DNA of 22,854 bases, from NCBI GenBank assembly GCA_003427395.1, contig BFEA01000787.1:1-22854 (forward strand), written 5' to 3'. The notes below the pieces were generated by a model. The model saw nothing but the letters and a program-made list of their open reading frames with translations, searched no databases and had not been told where the DNA came from. Made by a program: the position numbers and the translations under genes. This stretch comes from Chara braunii (taxonomy: Eukaryota > Streptophyta > Charophyceae > Charales > Characeae). Positions 9,957 through 18,845 of this stretch are shown one piece after another (the first letter of the stretch is position 1; every line of letters starts with the position of its first letter).

Positions 9957-10282
9957 AACACTATAATTACCATAACAGACTCTTTTGGAGATACCAAATC
10001 TTGGTCCTCTTCTGGTTCAGTGGGATTTAAAGGATCTCGTCGTTCAACCAATTATGCTGCTCAAGCTACTGTTGAGAATGTAGCGCGTGCTGCTATCCCA
10101 TTAGGAATTAAGTCAGTTGAAGTGAGAGAATCAAAGGTTTAGGTTATGGAAAGCCTTCGGCCTTACGTGGTTTACAATTAGGAGGTCTTATTATAACCAA
10201 GATTAGCGATGTAACTCCAACGCCACATAACGGATGTCGTCCTCCTAAGAAACGCCGTATAACATCATATCATCGCATCTGA
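9957..10282 (+). pseudogene. rps11: rps11 (ribosomal protein uS11) pseudogene, organelle type
   Basis: Frame 1 from 9957 reads [20 protein letters not shown], then [16 protein letters not shown] and ends at TAG after VEVRESKV. A shifted frame from 10130 continues [20 protein letters not shown] and ends with the uS11 signature [18 protein letters not shown], then a short tail and TGA at 10280-10282. The shift fits two extra bases (GAGA for GA) at about 10126. A TGA at 9942 lies upstream in frame. The LRGLQLGGL...[10 protein letters not shown] wording favours a mitochondrial over a plastid origin. Moderately AT-rich, it sits in a LIG4 intron and is best read as organelle DNA inserted into the nucleus. 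An old nuclear-transferred copy that has died is the alternative. Confidence 0.88.
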
Positions 10283-10390
10283 GGATTGGCAGAGGCTCGA
10301 ACCCCCAGCACCTCCGAGCCTCATTTTGCTGTGGTGGATTGTCACTGCGAGCCAAAGAAAACTAAGCCACCAGCAGCGCACTTTTTTCTC
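10283..10390 (-). repeat. Possible tRNA-like head
   Basis: The minus strand has GGGTTCGAGCC (B-box-like, about 10294-10304) and upstream TGGCTTAG (A-box-like). The spacing is wider than normal, so support is weak. Confidence 0.3.
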
Positions 10391-10662
10391 TTTTTTTGGC
10401 TGGTGTTGCCAGCCATTTTGATCTGGTTACGTTGTTCATCCGGATTTTTTGGATTGAGCAAATGTCGATTCTCAATTTTGCCTGGGCGGGGTACTTTGAA
10501 TTATTATTTTTTCAAAATATTTCTTTTTCTCTTTTTTTCACGAAACTAAACCATTGTTTCAAGTGGCATATAATTAGCATCACGTTTGGGAGAAATCATG
10601 GAACCTTGATTTCGTTTGCATGATGGTCCTGCCTGAGGGTCAGTCCTTCTTCTCCTTCCCTG
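10391..10662. other. Intronic stretch, nothing recognised
   Basis: T-rich, no domain or repeat that I can name. Confidence 0.4.
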
Positions 10663-10786
10663 TCTTCTTCTTCTTCTTTCTTCTTCTTTCTTCTTCTTCT
10701 TCTTTCTTCTTCTTTCTTCTTCTTCTTCTTCTTCTTCTTCTTCTTCTTCTTCTCCTTCTCCTTCTCCTCCTCCTCCTTCTTCTTCC

Positions 10787-10818
<32 letters not shown>

Positions 10819-11115
10819 CTCTTCCTCTTCCACTTCCTCTTCCTGTTCCTCTTCCTCCTCCTCCTCCTCCTCCTCCTCGTGGCTGTCTTCTTCTTCTTCT
10901 TCTTCCCCTTCGTCGTAGCCGCCGCAGCCGTCGTCATTGCTGTCTTCTTGTTCTTGTTCTTGTTGTTGTTCTTCTTCCCCCTCGTCGTCGCCGCCGCCGC
11001 CGTCATGGCTGTCTTCTTCTTCTCCTTCTCCTTCTCCTTCTCCTTCTTCTCCTTCTTCTCATTCCTTCTTCTCCTTCTTCTCCTTCTCCTCCTCCTTCTT
11101 CCTCCTCCTCCTCCT
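10663..11115. repeat. Pyrimidine-rich TTC/TCC array with a 169-nt pure tract
   Basis: From 10663 to 10831 the + strand has only C and T, mostly TTC triplets. Pyrimidine-rich sequence continues to about 11115. Inside, a unit of about 60 bp with GTCGTCGCCGCCGC-like triplets is duplicated (about 10883-10940 and 10940-11008). The poly-Glu, poly-Leu and poly-Ser frames are artefacts. Confidence 0.95.
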
Positions 11116-11505
11116 TACTACAAAAACGCGCTCAATGCTCCCCTTCGCTATTGTCAATGGATCAATCCCATGTCAGCAGCATTGATTGCTCCTTCCTTTC
11201 ACAGGAAGGATGTCCTGCTGCTCCACCCCTGATTTCCTCTCAGTCCTACAACACCAAAACTTCTGGCTAGACCAACTCAGTATGGATCTATAAATACTGT
11301 GGAAGCTCCCGAGGAACCGATGAGGAGGGCCTTGTGTGGTGAGCGTGCAATTGAGCAGTGAGGGTCACATGCTGGATTGGAGGGAAGTGTGCAAGAGCTG
11401 CCGCGTCCCTGTGGCGTTGTGTGCACTGTGAGCGAGTAGGACACTACGACCTTGCAGGGGTGGGGATATTATGATCGGTACGGTATTATGGCTCCACTTT
11501 TGGGC
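11116..11505. other. Intronic stretch, nothing recognised
   Basis: Mixed composition; a TATAAATA at about 11289 is isolated. No gene model supported. Confidence 0.35.
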
Positions 11506-11511
11506 ACCATG

Positions 11512-11575
11512 TCAAGGGCTGTAGTGGTGACGATACTTAGCTCTTGCGGCTGAGGTTGCCGGTTCGATTCCATGT
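11512..11575 (+). repeat. tRNA-like (SINE-type) head, family C
   Basis: An exact consensus B box, GGTTCGATTCC, lies at 11561-11571, and TAGTGGTGACG about 28 nt before it may serve as an A box. No cloverleaf. The sequence downstream to about 11660 may be the body. Confidence 0.45.
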
Positions 11576-11659
11576 GTGCGCAGTAGGATGGACTTCAAGG
11601 CCAGAAAGTACGGATCCATAACTCCTTAAGAGTCCTTACTCAACTGGTGCTACCAGTAA

Positions 11660-11744
11660 GTGGTGCTAGTTTATGAACATTTTGCCCTGCTTTTGACTTT
11701 CTTAATTCCTTGCCTATCCGTACTTAGACTGGAGGCACTGGAAG

Positions 11745-11780
<36 letters not shown>

Positions 11781-12169
11781 AACAAAGCTTTATTATAACC
11801 AGGAAATGGGCCTGGCATCCCTTACAAGAATGCGGTCCTTGAGCAGGGGTTTTGATGATAACTTGCAATGACCCTGTCAGCCCTTTTGCATGGAGTACGA
11901 AAATGTCATTAAAAAAAATAATTAATTAAAAGTGAGATACAAAACCAGTTACTATCCTGAAAAGTGTGAGGATCACTCTTGCAATTTTTTTTTGAAAAGT
12001 ATATTACTATATTTTATTGTTTTCCGTTTCCTGCAATTTGTTTTTTCAATTTATTTCCATTTCTGTGTTTTCCGAGCATGCTCCATTTCTAGAATGCAAT
12101 GTTTATTTCGGCAAAGGAAGGGACACTTGCAATTTCATGCGAAAAGTTAAGAAATCAGTCACTAGACAT
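11660..12169. other. Intronic AT-rich stretch
   Basis: Contains a poly-T run at about 11751-11779. No coding or repeat signature beyond that. Confidence 0.4.
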
Positions 12170-12511
12170 CAGTGTTGCATACCCCGACAGTCGGCGGCCC
12201 TCGACTGGTCGGATGCCGACCAGCCGACCGTTTGGCTGGTCGGCACCTACCGGTCGGGGGTCGTCGGCACCCCACAAATTTTTTCATTTTTTTTTGGGTC
12301 CAGAACCGGTAATAACCCCTCCAACAGCCCCATACCCGCCCTCAATACCCCCANNNNNNNNNNNNNNNNNNNNNNNNNNNNNNNNNNNNNNNNNNNNNNN
12401 NNNNNNNNNNNNCAGTGGATGGCTGTTTTCAGACTGGTCAGCAGACCGCCAACCTGTCGGCGCTACTGAACGCCTGCAAAACGGTTGGCGGTCGGCAGGT
12501 TTGCAACCCTG
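12170..12511. mobile_element. hAT-like element, GCCGAC family, copy 2
   Basis: The left end CAGTGTTGCATACC and right end GGTTTGCAACCCTG form inverted repeats and match the right end of copy 1 (2675-3095). Subterminal GTCGGC motifs and a C-rich interior are shared. Flanking octamers (CTAGACAT, AAGCACAT) agree at only about half their positions, so the duplication has decayed or was never present. A 59-base run of N (12354-12412) replaces part of the C-rich segment. Confidence 0.75.
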
Positions 12512-12747
12512 AAGCACATTTTAAACTGTTTTAAATTCTTACTACGAAAATGCTGGACCAGGTTTTTTTTTTTTTTTTTTTTTGCATGTTTGCAACTTTG
12601 CACCGATCATTTTACTGTATTTTGTTCCCTTGTTTGTTTTTTTGGATTTCTCAACTTTCTCTGTGTCTTTTTCTTTTTTTTCCCCAAAAAAATTCTCGTT
12701 TTTCTTCTGTGTTGGTTGGCGTGTTGATGGTGGTTCATCTTGAACAG

Positions 12748-12819
12748 GAATGGTAATGACCATCAGGAGTTTCATCATGGAACCAAGGATGTTCTCATTA
12801 AAAATATTATTCCAGAAAA
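12748..12819 (+). CDS. LIG4: DNA ligase IV, exon between motifs I and III
   Basis: The acceptor TTCATCTTGAACAG is followed by G, which completes AGG (Arg) with the AG left by the previous exon. It then reads NGNDHQEFHHGTK and DVLIKNIIPE and ends with AA. The donor is GTGGGT at 12820; the next exon supplies G and restores AAG (Lys), giving IIPEKCILDGEM. YFSRNG resembles human ligase IV and LI.NI...KCILDGEM resembles plant ligase IV. A better-looking GTAAGC lies four bases downstream, but using it shifts the frame into a stop in the next exon. The region is part of the adenylation domain fold; no catalytic residue falls in this exon. Confidence 0.9.
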
Positions 12820-13064
12820 GTGGGTAAGCTAAACCCTGGTAGCAAGTTAGCAATTCATCTCCCACGTGTTGTTGATCTCCCCCACTTGCCGTTGAAATGT
12901 TAAGAATCTTAAGATTCATTTTCTTTTCCATGTTTTCCGATAGAATTTTCAATTTTGAAAAGAGGCCAATGTTTCGTCTCAATCTGCCAAGGTTTGGACT
13001 CTGGATTTGTCAGCCTGAATGTGATTGATAATTCAATTTGTCAATTTCAAAATTCATTTTCATT

Positions 13065-13450
13065 CATGGTTACACCATCAGACCCGAATGCTGGACCAGT
13101 CCAGACGTCCGTGCGGACCTGTGTGTGGACTGCTCCATAGAGTCCGGATTGAAAAGAAGTTAAAAAACCCTTTTTTATAAAAAAAAAAGTTGTTATTATT
13201 ATTATTTTCCTTGGATTTGGCTACGAATTTGGAGATGGTCCTCAGGCAAAAGATTTTGGTATTGCAATGCTGCACAACTTATCTTTTCTTTTTTTTGAAT
13301 TTTTTTCCAGATTCTTTTGATTTATTTTCAAATTTAAAGTCCGATTTGTTTATTGGAGTGGCGCGGGGGGGATACATCTGAACACTCTGGACCAGACATC
13401 CAGACCCAGACCGTCTGCACTGCGGTCAGGACGTCCGGATGGTAACCATG
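13065..13450. mobile_element. CATGG/CCGGAC transposon, copy 4 (shortest)
   Basis: Perfect inverted ends CATGGTTAC (13065-13073) and GTAACCATG (13442-13450) lie in an exact 8-bp duplication, TTTTCATT (13057-13064 and 13451-13458). At 386 bp it is the most compact copy. It keeps the family core (CCTCAGGCAAAAGATTTTGG at about 13240). CCGGAC motifs are partly decayed to CAGAC and GGACC, which suggests an older insertion. Confidence 0.9.
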
Positions 13451-13470
13451 TTTTCATTTTGGACCAACTG

Positions 13471-13525
13471 GCCTAGCTCAGTAGGCACACCCATAAACTG
13501 TGAAATACAGACCGAACTTCACCGA
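13471..13525 (+). repeat. tRNA-like head, family A, copy 3
   Basis: A perfect consensus A box, TAGCTCAGTAGG, at 13474-13485, then CACACCCATAAACTGTGAAATACAG as in the copies near 1300. The B box is decayed. Confidence 0.45.
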
Positions 13526-14964
13526 ACGTCATGTCCGGATACAATCATCAAATGAACAGAGTAAAATCATTTTGAATTACCTCGGGCCGGTCAGTTCAAT
13601 AATGGTGATATCCTAAAGCCGTCTGCTTTGAGGCCGACAAATGGTAACCATACACAATGCTCTCAGTCCATGCACAGACGGGGATGACGCACACACATCA
13701 AGGCACAGGCGAGATATAATTCGAATATAATATCCGCCAATGAACTCTATTATGCTGTGTGTACAGCAGGCGTGGCTATGCCCACCAACAAGCCAGCTCT
13801 GGCAGGTATGGTTGCTCCTCTTCGCCCCCTCTCTCTCCAGAGTCTCTCTCCTCTCCGAATACCCCCATCGAGTATCTTCCTTACCACCTCACACTTGACC
13901 TGGCTATGGCTACTTCCTAAAGGCACCCAGCGCCATAGACTATTTCTACTGAGTAACTGGAAAGGTGAAAATTAGGACGGCCTCAGTTGTTCCATATGTC
14001 ACACTCTTCGTTTCTAGTGTACAGCTAGCAGGACTCTGACCCACAAGGCGAAAAGCGCCGCCGCCACGTCCTAAGTGTGGTGCGTAAACCAATCTCGCCA
14101 TAGTCGTTTCTTTCTGGAAATCAGCGAGAGCCAAAATAGTGCAGCAGCGCTATTTTCCCGCAAGTCGCGGTATCTCCAACAGCGCGTTCATAAAATGCTG
14201 CAGCAGCGCTTCCACATTTGTTGACGGCTTCCCGAACTGGACTTCTGTACCTGAAGATTTGCTTTCCAGGCTGCAGCCACCGGGTTATGGTTCCGGCATC
14301 CTGCCGATGTTTGTCGCTTCTGGAAATTTGCGGTGGATTTTTCTGAGACCCTGCTTCTAACCCCCCTTACTGACATCTGACAGAAGGACTTCTGTTGAAT
14401 TTTTCACCCTTGACGATTACCTACCAGAAATTTNCCCCCCCCCCCCGGCCCCCACGATAGCCAACTTACGTAGGGGATTTGTGAATATTGTACATGCGAC
14501 TGGGACCGACAGTGGAACTGGGAATTGGGACTGGGACCAGAGGTGCAGCAGTGGAATTTTTGATGTCGCGGCATTGTCGCCCTTTTGTTTTCCCTTTTTG
14601 TCAGTTTTTGAGTCATTCCATGTCTCTTTCCATCATTTCGTTATATCTCTATAGTAGTCTATACCTTCTAAACTAAAGCGGTCCCCGCCTAACGCCCCCC
14701 CCCCCCCGGGTCCCAGGAGAAACCTCAGGTAGGCGGAACCGTTGCAGGACCTAACGTTTGTATTTTGTTTCTTTTTGTCGTTTGTGACTTTTCGGGTTTC
14801 AAGAGAGATCGTGGGATTTTGGGCGCATGTTCGAATACGTGTACATAGCAGCAGGAGCCTGCAGATGCAGCATTTTTTTTTTTTTGTTTGTTTTTTTGTG
14901 GGTGTGGATTGGTCGTGGTTTCATTTTTTTGTCGTCTTGTGTAAATCTATGTACCTCCGACTAT
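13526..14964. other. Intronic stretch, nothing recognised
   Basis: Short open frames only. Poly-C runs lie at about 14435-14446 (with one ambiguous base at 14434) and 14694-14707. The dodecamer TGCAGCAGCGCT occurs at about 14140 and 14201. Confidence 0.4.
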
Positions 14965-15086
14965 GGGCCTCGCTTGACTACTCACCCAATGTGCAAAATG
15001 AGAATGAATATACCTCCAGAACATGGGAAGATTCACCACCATTTTTTTTGTCTTTTGTGCATGTGGTGAGTAGTGGAGCGAGGCTC
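14965..15086 (+). mobile_element. 122-bp foldback element, copy 4
   Basis: The arms GGGCCTCGCTTGACTACTCA and TGAGTAGTGGAGCGAGGCTC enclose CCAGAACATGGGAAGATTCA. Exactly the family length. Confidence 0.88.
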
Positions 15087-15230
15087 TGCGTACATAGCAG
15101 CGAGCAGCGCGGGCCTTGCTCTGACAGCGGTCGTATTTTGTGAACTCGTGTTCGCTTCATCCCTGTTTCCATGGACTTGTGTTTGCTTGTTCTTTTCCAT
15201 TTGAATTTGTAGACTCCTGTTCGGATATAA

Positions 15231-15352
15231 GGGCCTCGCTCCACTACTCACCAAATGCGCAAAAGAGGAGGAATCTTCCACTAGAACATGGGAAGATGCA
15301 CTGCTATTTTTTGTTGTCTTTTGTGCATGTGGCGAGCAGCGGAGCGAGGCCC
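15231..15352 (+). mobile_element. 122-bp foldback element, copy 5
   Basis: The arms GGGCCTCGCTCCACTACTCA and CGAGCAGCGGAGCGAGGCCC enclose CTAGAACATGGGAAGATGCA. Exactly the family length, 144 bp downstream of copy 4 and in the same orientation. Confidence 0.88.
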
Positions 15353-15745
15353 TTAGTACATAGCACCTGGGGCATGCGTCGTTTCTGGGGCCTCTGTCGC
15401 TTCGTCCCTGTCTGGCCTGTGTCGTTTGTGGGCCTGTGTCATTTCATCCCCTTTTTTTTTTTTTTTTTTTTGGTGTCACGAAGCTCCCCATGTTGGAATA
15501 AAGTACAGGCCCTCAGTACATAGCATCTGGGGCCTGTGTCGTTTCGGCCCGTTTTTTTTATTGTTTTTTTGGTGTCACAAAGCTCCCCAAGTTCAAATAC
15601 AAGTACAGGCCCTTAGTGCATAGCATCTGGGGCCTGTGTCGCTGCGGCCCCAATTTTTTTTTATTTTTCTTTTTGGTGTCACAAAGCTCCCCACGTTTGA
15701 ATACAAGTACATAGCGGCCCCTCGTGTTCGAAGACAAGTACATAG
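15353..15745. repeat. Tandem array, unit about 100 bp
   Basis: The unit contains AGTACATAGCATCTGGGGCC, GTGTCGYTNCGGCCC, a poly-T run, then GGTGTCACAAAGCTCCCCA and a GTTCAAATACAAG-like end. Copies begin at about 15353 (longer, about 160 bp), 15511 and 15611, with a partial fourth from about 15706. Confidence 0.85.
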
Positions 15746-15991
15746 GAGCCTGGCCTGGATGGAAGGAAGGCCCATGGGTTAGGCCACACCCATATGGTGC
15801 GACGTGGCCCTGGCAATGGACGAACTGTGTCAAATGTTTATTTTTTCCATGACTGGACGTGGTGGGCATCCGCTTGTTTAATTTAATATCCATTTAGTAA
15901 TAGTACCCGTAATACTAATAAGTTAATAACTGAATAAGTCAACTGCGTCGTGTTTGTTCCCCTTTCCCATTCAATAACCTGTCATTTACAG

Positions 15992-16071
15992 GTGCATACT
16001 TGATGGTGAGATGTGTGTGTGGAGCACGTCTGAGAGCAAATTTCTGCCATTTGGAGCAAACCAAGAAGTTG
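15992..16071 (+). CDS. LIG4: DNA ligase IV, exon with motif III (LDGEM)
   Basis: The acceptor CATTTACAG is followed by G, completing AAG (Lys) from the previous exon. It then reads CILDGEMCVWSTSESK and FLPFGANQEV and ends with G before the donor GTAGGT. ILDGEM is motif III; its glutamate helps position metal and nucleotide in the ligase adenylation domain. VW.TS...F..FG.NQE matches the plant ligase IV pattern, which rules out ligases I and III. The leftover G joins CG of the next exon to give GCG (Ala), so the protein continues QEVAK. Out of frame, the exon would hit stops, which supports these borders. Confidence 0.95.
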
Positions 16072-16267
16072 GTAGGTTAAAAAAAAAAAAAAAAAAAAAA
16101 AAGTTGGAAGGTTTTGTCTTCTTAATAAAGTGCTTATCCTTTCTCTTACGATCCTTTTTCTTTCTTTTTTTTTTTTTTTTTTAATGGGACGACTTCTCGA
16201 GTTCTGCATATCGTCCTTTGCACAGGTTGCATGCTAATCTCTTTCGTCTGTCTGTTAAAATCTTTAA

Positions 16268-16375
16268 TTGAATCCATCTGATTGCATCAGGATTTGAACC
16301 CATGACCTGTTTTTGAATATTGATAAGTGTGTGCAATTCAGTGCATGTGTGTGCAATTCAGCCACCTATGCAGGG
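16268..16375 (-). repeat. tRNA-like head, family D, copy 1
   Basis: The minus strand carries an exact B box, GGTTCAAATCC (about 16275-16285). A duplicated A-box-like segment CTGAATTGCACACAC is upstream. It resembles 17895-17975. Confidence 0.45.
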
Positions 16376-16387
16376 TATGCCAATCTT

Positions 16388-16954
16388 CATGGCTACGATC
16401 CGGACGTCCGAACCGCCGTCCAGACGGTCCGGATTTGGTCCGGACTCTGGACCGGTCCAGACGGTCCGGATCTGCCAAATTTCGAGAAAAAAAAAAAAAG
16501 AAAAACGGTCCAGGACTCTTCCCCATTGAGGAACCAAGCCCCCAAAATTGTTTTGGGGTTTTTTCAGGCCCGTTTATGCTTTTTGGGGGGGTCCGGACAT
16601 GCTCTCTCTCTATAATAATTTATTAGACAACCCCGAGTTTTTTATTATGAATAATTCATTACCTTTTATTAGTTTTTTTAACTTTTTTAAGTCTTTTTTT
16701 AAGCTTTTTATAGTTTTTGACTTTTAACTCAAGTTTGGTTAGGAATTCTGACATGACTCTGAGGCAAAAGTGGTTTGCATTGTTTTTCTGCATAACATAC
16801 TTTTTTTTCAGATTTTTTTTTTTTTTTCTTAATGGTCCGGATATTTCCGGACCTGTCCAGACATCCGGACCGTCCGGATCCCCCCATGTCCGGAGGTCCA
16901 GAAATGTCTGGAATTCCGGACGTCCGGATCCTGCCTTTTTTTTTGTTTTTAATA
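16388..16954. mobile_element. CATGG/CCGGAC transposon, copy 5, right end damaged
   Basis: The left end CATGGCTAC (16388-16396) is intact. Its first 230 bp match 9838 down to about 9610 of copy 3 in reverse orientation, including CCAAGCCCCCAAAATTGTTT. The core GAGGCAAAAGTGGTTTGCAT is at about 16760. The right CCGGAC block (16833-16938) is present, but no GTAGCCATG end is seen. The left flank CCAATCTT matches CTAATCTT at 16955-16962 at 7 of 8 positions, a possible decayed duplication that sets the uncertain right border. Confidence 0.65.
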
Positions 16955-17149
16955 CTAATCTTTTCTGTGCGCTTTGGATGTCCCGAAGGACTATCTTTCC
17001 AATTTTAAGTCTTGAGTTTTAACCTGTGTCACAAGACAGAAAGTACAATGAACTGGAATGAACTATTCAAAATAAAATAAAATAAAATGAACATGGACAA
17101 TGAACTTTGCGGTCAGCTGCTAGTGGGTACTGCTGGTGAAGCTCCGCTG

Positions 17150-17480
17150 TCTTGTATAGGGTTCTCTTATGCCAGACTCAAGAATATGACAATATGTACT
17201 TCATTAAATCATTTATAAATTCCATTTGCTTATTCTTGACAATAATGGATAATTACTTAGCAACTTGGGTAGGCTGTGATGCAGATGCGATGTATCAGAG
17301 TCACCCTGCTGGTGACTCTTATAAAACAGAATGAAGTACACGAGTCACACACAGACAAAGTTTTAAGGCATAGTCACAGTAATGGATAATTACTTAGGAA
17401 CTTGGGTAGGGATGTGATGCTTTTTCTTCTATTTTTTTGGATAATGACTTAGGAACTTGGGTAGGGATGTGATGCTTTTT
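17150..17480. repeat. Direct duplications with GGATAATTACTTAG core
   Basis: GGATAATTACTTAG.AACTTGG with GTAGG...TGTGATGC occurs at about 17247, 17384 and 17445. The last two are part of a tandem unit of about 62 bp that includes TTTTTCTTCTATTTTTTT. Confidence 0.85.
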
Positions 17481-17610
17481 CTTCTATTTTTTTTCTTTCT
17501 TTTTCTCCCTCTTAGCTGCGGCGTTTGCTAATCGAATATGTGATGTGATGACAAAATATGGTACAGCAGAATGAAGTGCACGAGTCACACACAGACAAAG
17601 TTGTAAGACA
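17325..17610. repeat. Duplicated segment, copies about 240 bp apart
   Basis: GAATGAAGTRCACGAGTCAC plus ACAGACAAAGTTNTAAGRCA occurs at about 17330 and 17569. Confidence 0.85.
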
Positions 17611-17649
17611 TAGTACCATCTGATTAAAAAAGAAAAGAAAAAGTACCGT

Positions 17650-17805
17650 CTGATTTTCAACAACAACAGGTGAAAATTATCGTATCTGATGGTACCAAAG
17701 ATGTCCCGGTTCTGATCGTACCAAAGATGTCCCGGTAGCCGATGGTACCAAAGAGCTCTCGGAGTGCCATCTGATTTTCAACAACTTAGGCGAAAATAAT
17801 CGTAT
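17650..17805. repeat. Short tandem units, GTACCAAAGATGTCCCGGT
   Basis: A unit of about 27 bp (GATNGTACCAAAGATGTCCC) repeats three times (about 17686-17765). Two copies of TCTGATTTTCAACAAC with ARGYGAAAATWATCGTATC flank it. Confidence 0.85.
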
Positions 17806-17894
17806 CATCTGTGTACATGTGCCTGTAGCTTGGACAGATCTGTGGATGATGTGAGGATCGGAAAATTTGTTAGTCTTTTCCCCGAACTGTGTTG

Positions 17895-17975
17895 TCCATC
17901 AGGATTTGAAAAGTTTGAACTCGCGACCTTTCTACATGTGTGTGGCATTCAGTCACAAGGCTGGAGTGATTTGCA
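17895..17975 (-). repeat. tRNA-like head, family D, copy 2
   Basis: The minus strand reads GAGTTCAAACTTTTCAAATCCTGATG in two overlapping B-box-like parts, with GTGACTGAATGCCACACACA upstream. It shares the order and wording of 16268-16375. Confidence 0.4.
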
Positions 17976-18769
17976 AATCAGTCCATGTTTTTTTTTGTTT
18001 TTTTAACCTCCCAGCCCCTTCCATTCTGGGGGCATTAGTCCGGTTGCTTCTCACCAGCAAGCAAAGTTTTTTGAAACAAGCAGCGGGGGGGATTAGACAG
18101 AAAAGATAGTCAGCCTACCCTTGTGCCTCGAGCCGCCTATCTAAGGGGGGGTTGCTCCAGGACCACCCGCTTCCACCCTTTAGCCTGTCCTTTGGGAAGC
18201 TTACTAGCAGCACCCAAGCACACTGCAGGACAATCCCTAAGGGATCAAGGCACAAGGGGGGGGGGGTTGGGGTCCTAGCAGCCCCTCCTGCCGCCTGTTA
18301 CTTACTCACACCTTCCCACGATGTTTACCAAAGCCCAACATTTCCTCTGCCTCCTATCACCATGTCATCTGTATCCCTGAACACTTCTGTCCTTGGTATC
18401 CTACCTCTCCTACTATCAGGTTTTTCTTGGCTTTAAACCTGCCTTACCTATCCCTAAGCCTTATTACTATCTACCTATGCTTGATCCTTTGTGGTATTAG
18501 CACCGAAAGTGGCTGAAGAAGACCGAAAAAGTCCACACTACCTTGGGTCCTGCACTATAGACGTCCGCGCAATTGCTATGTTCTAGCCCCAGCACGTTCT
18601 TGACCCCTTTTACCCTCTTACCCCTGTGTATAGGTGAACACTCTCCCTCTTGCCCCGTACTATAATAAAACTATTTCCCTCCCATTATTGGGAGCCCCCA
18701 TACAACCCCGCCCATCCCTCCTAACTATGGTACACATCGGTTGAGGTCAGTCCTTGTCATCTTGGGGAC
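17976..18769. other. Intronic stretch, perhaps the LINE 3' region
   Basis: Contains poly-G runs at about 18257-18266. On the minus strand it follows the LINE stop codon, so part may be its 3' untranslated region, but I see no clear poly-A end. Confidence 0.35.
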
Positions 18770-18845
18770 TAGGTACATGGCGCATTAAGATGGGGCCAAA
18801 CCGCATCCGGCCTGTCGGAGGGTCGCGATTGAGCAGTTGCGGGTA

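Larger units (their letters stand above)
12820..15991 (+). other. LIG4: LIG4 intron, about 3.2 kb
   Basis: Bounded by GTGGGT (12820) and CATTTACAG (15991). It contains one complete CATGG element, a tRNA-like head, two foldback elements and a tandem array. Confidence 0.85.

Noticed and set aside
10546-11270. Long poly-Glu, poly-Lys and poly-Leu open frames
   Set aside because: They are translations of a TTC/TCC array, open in several frames on both strands.
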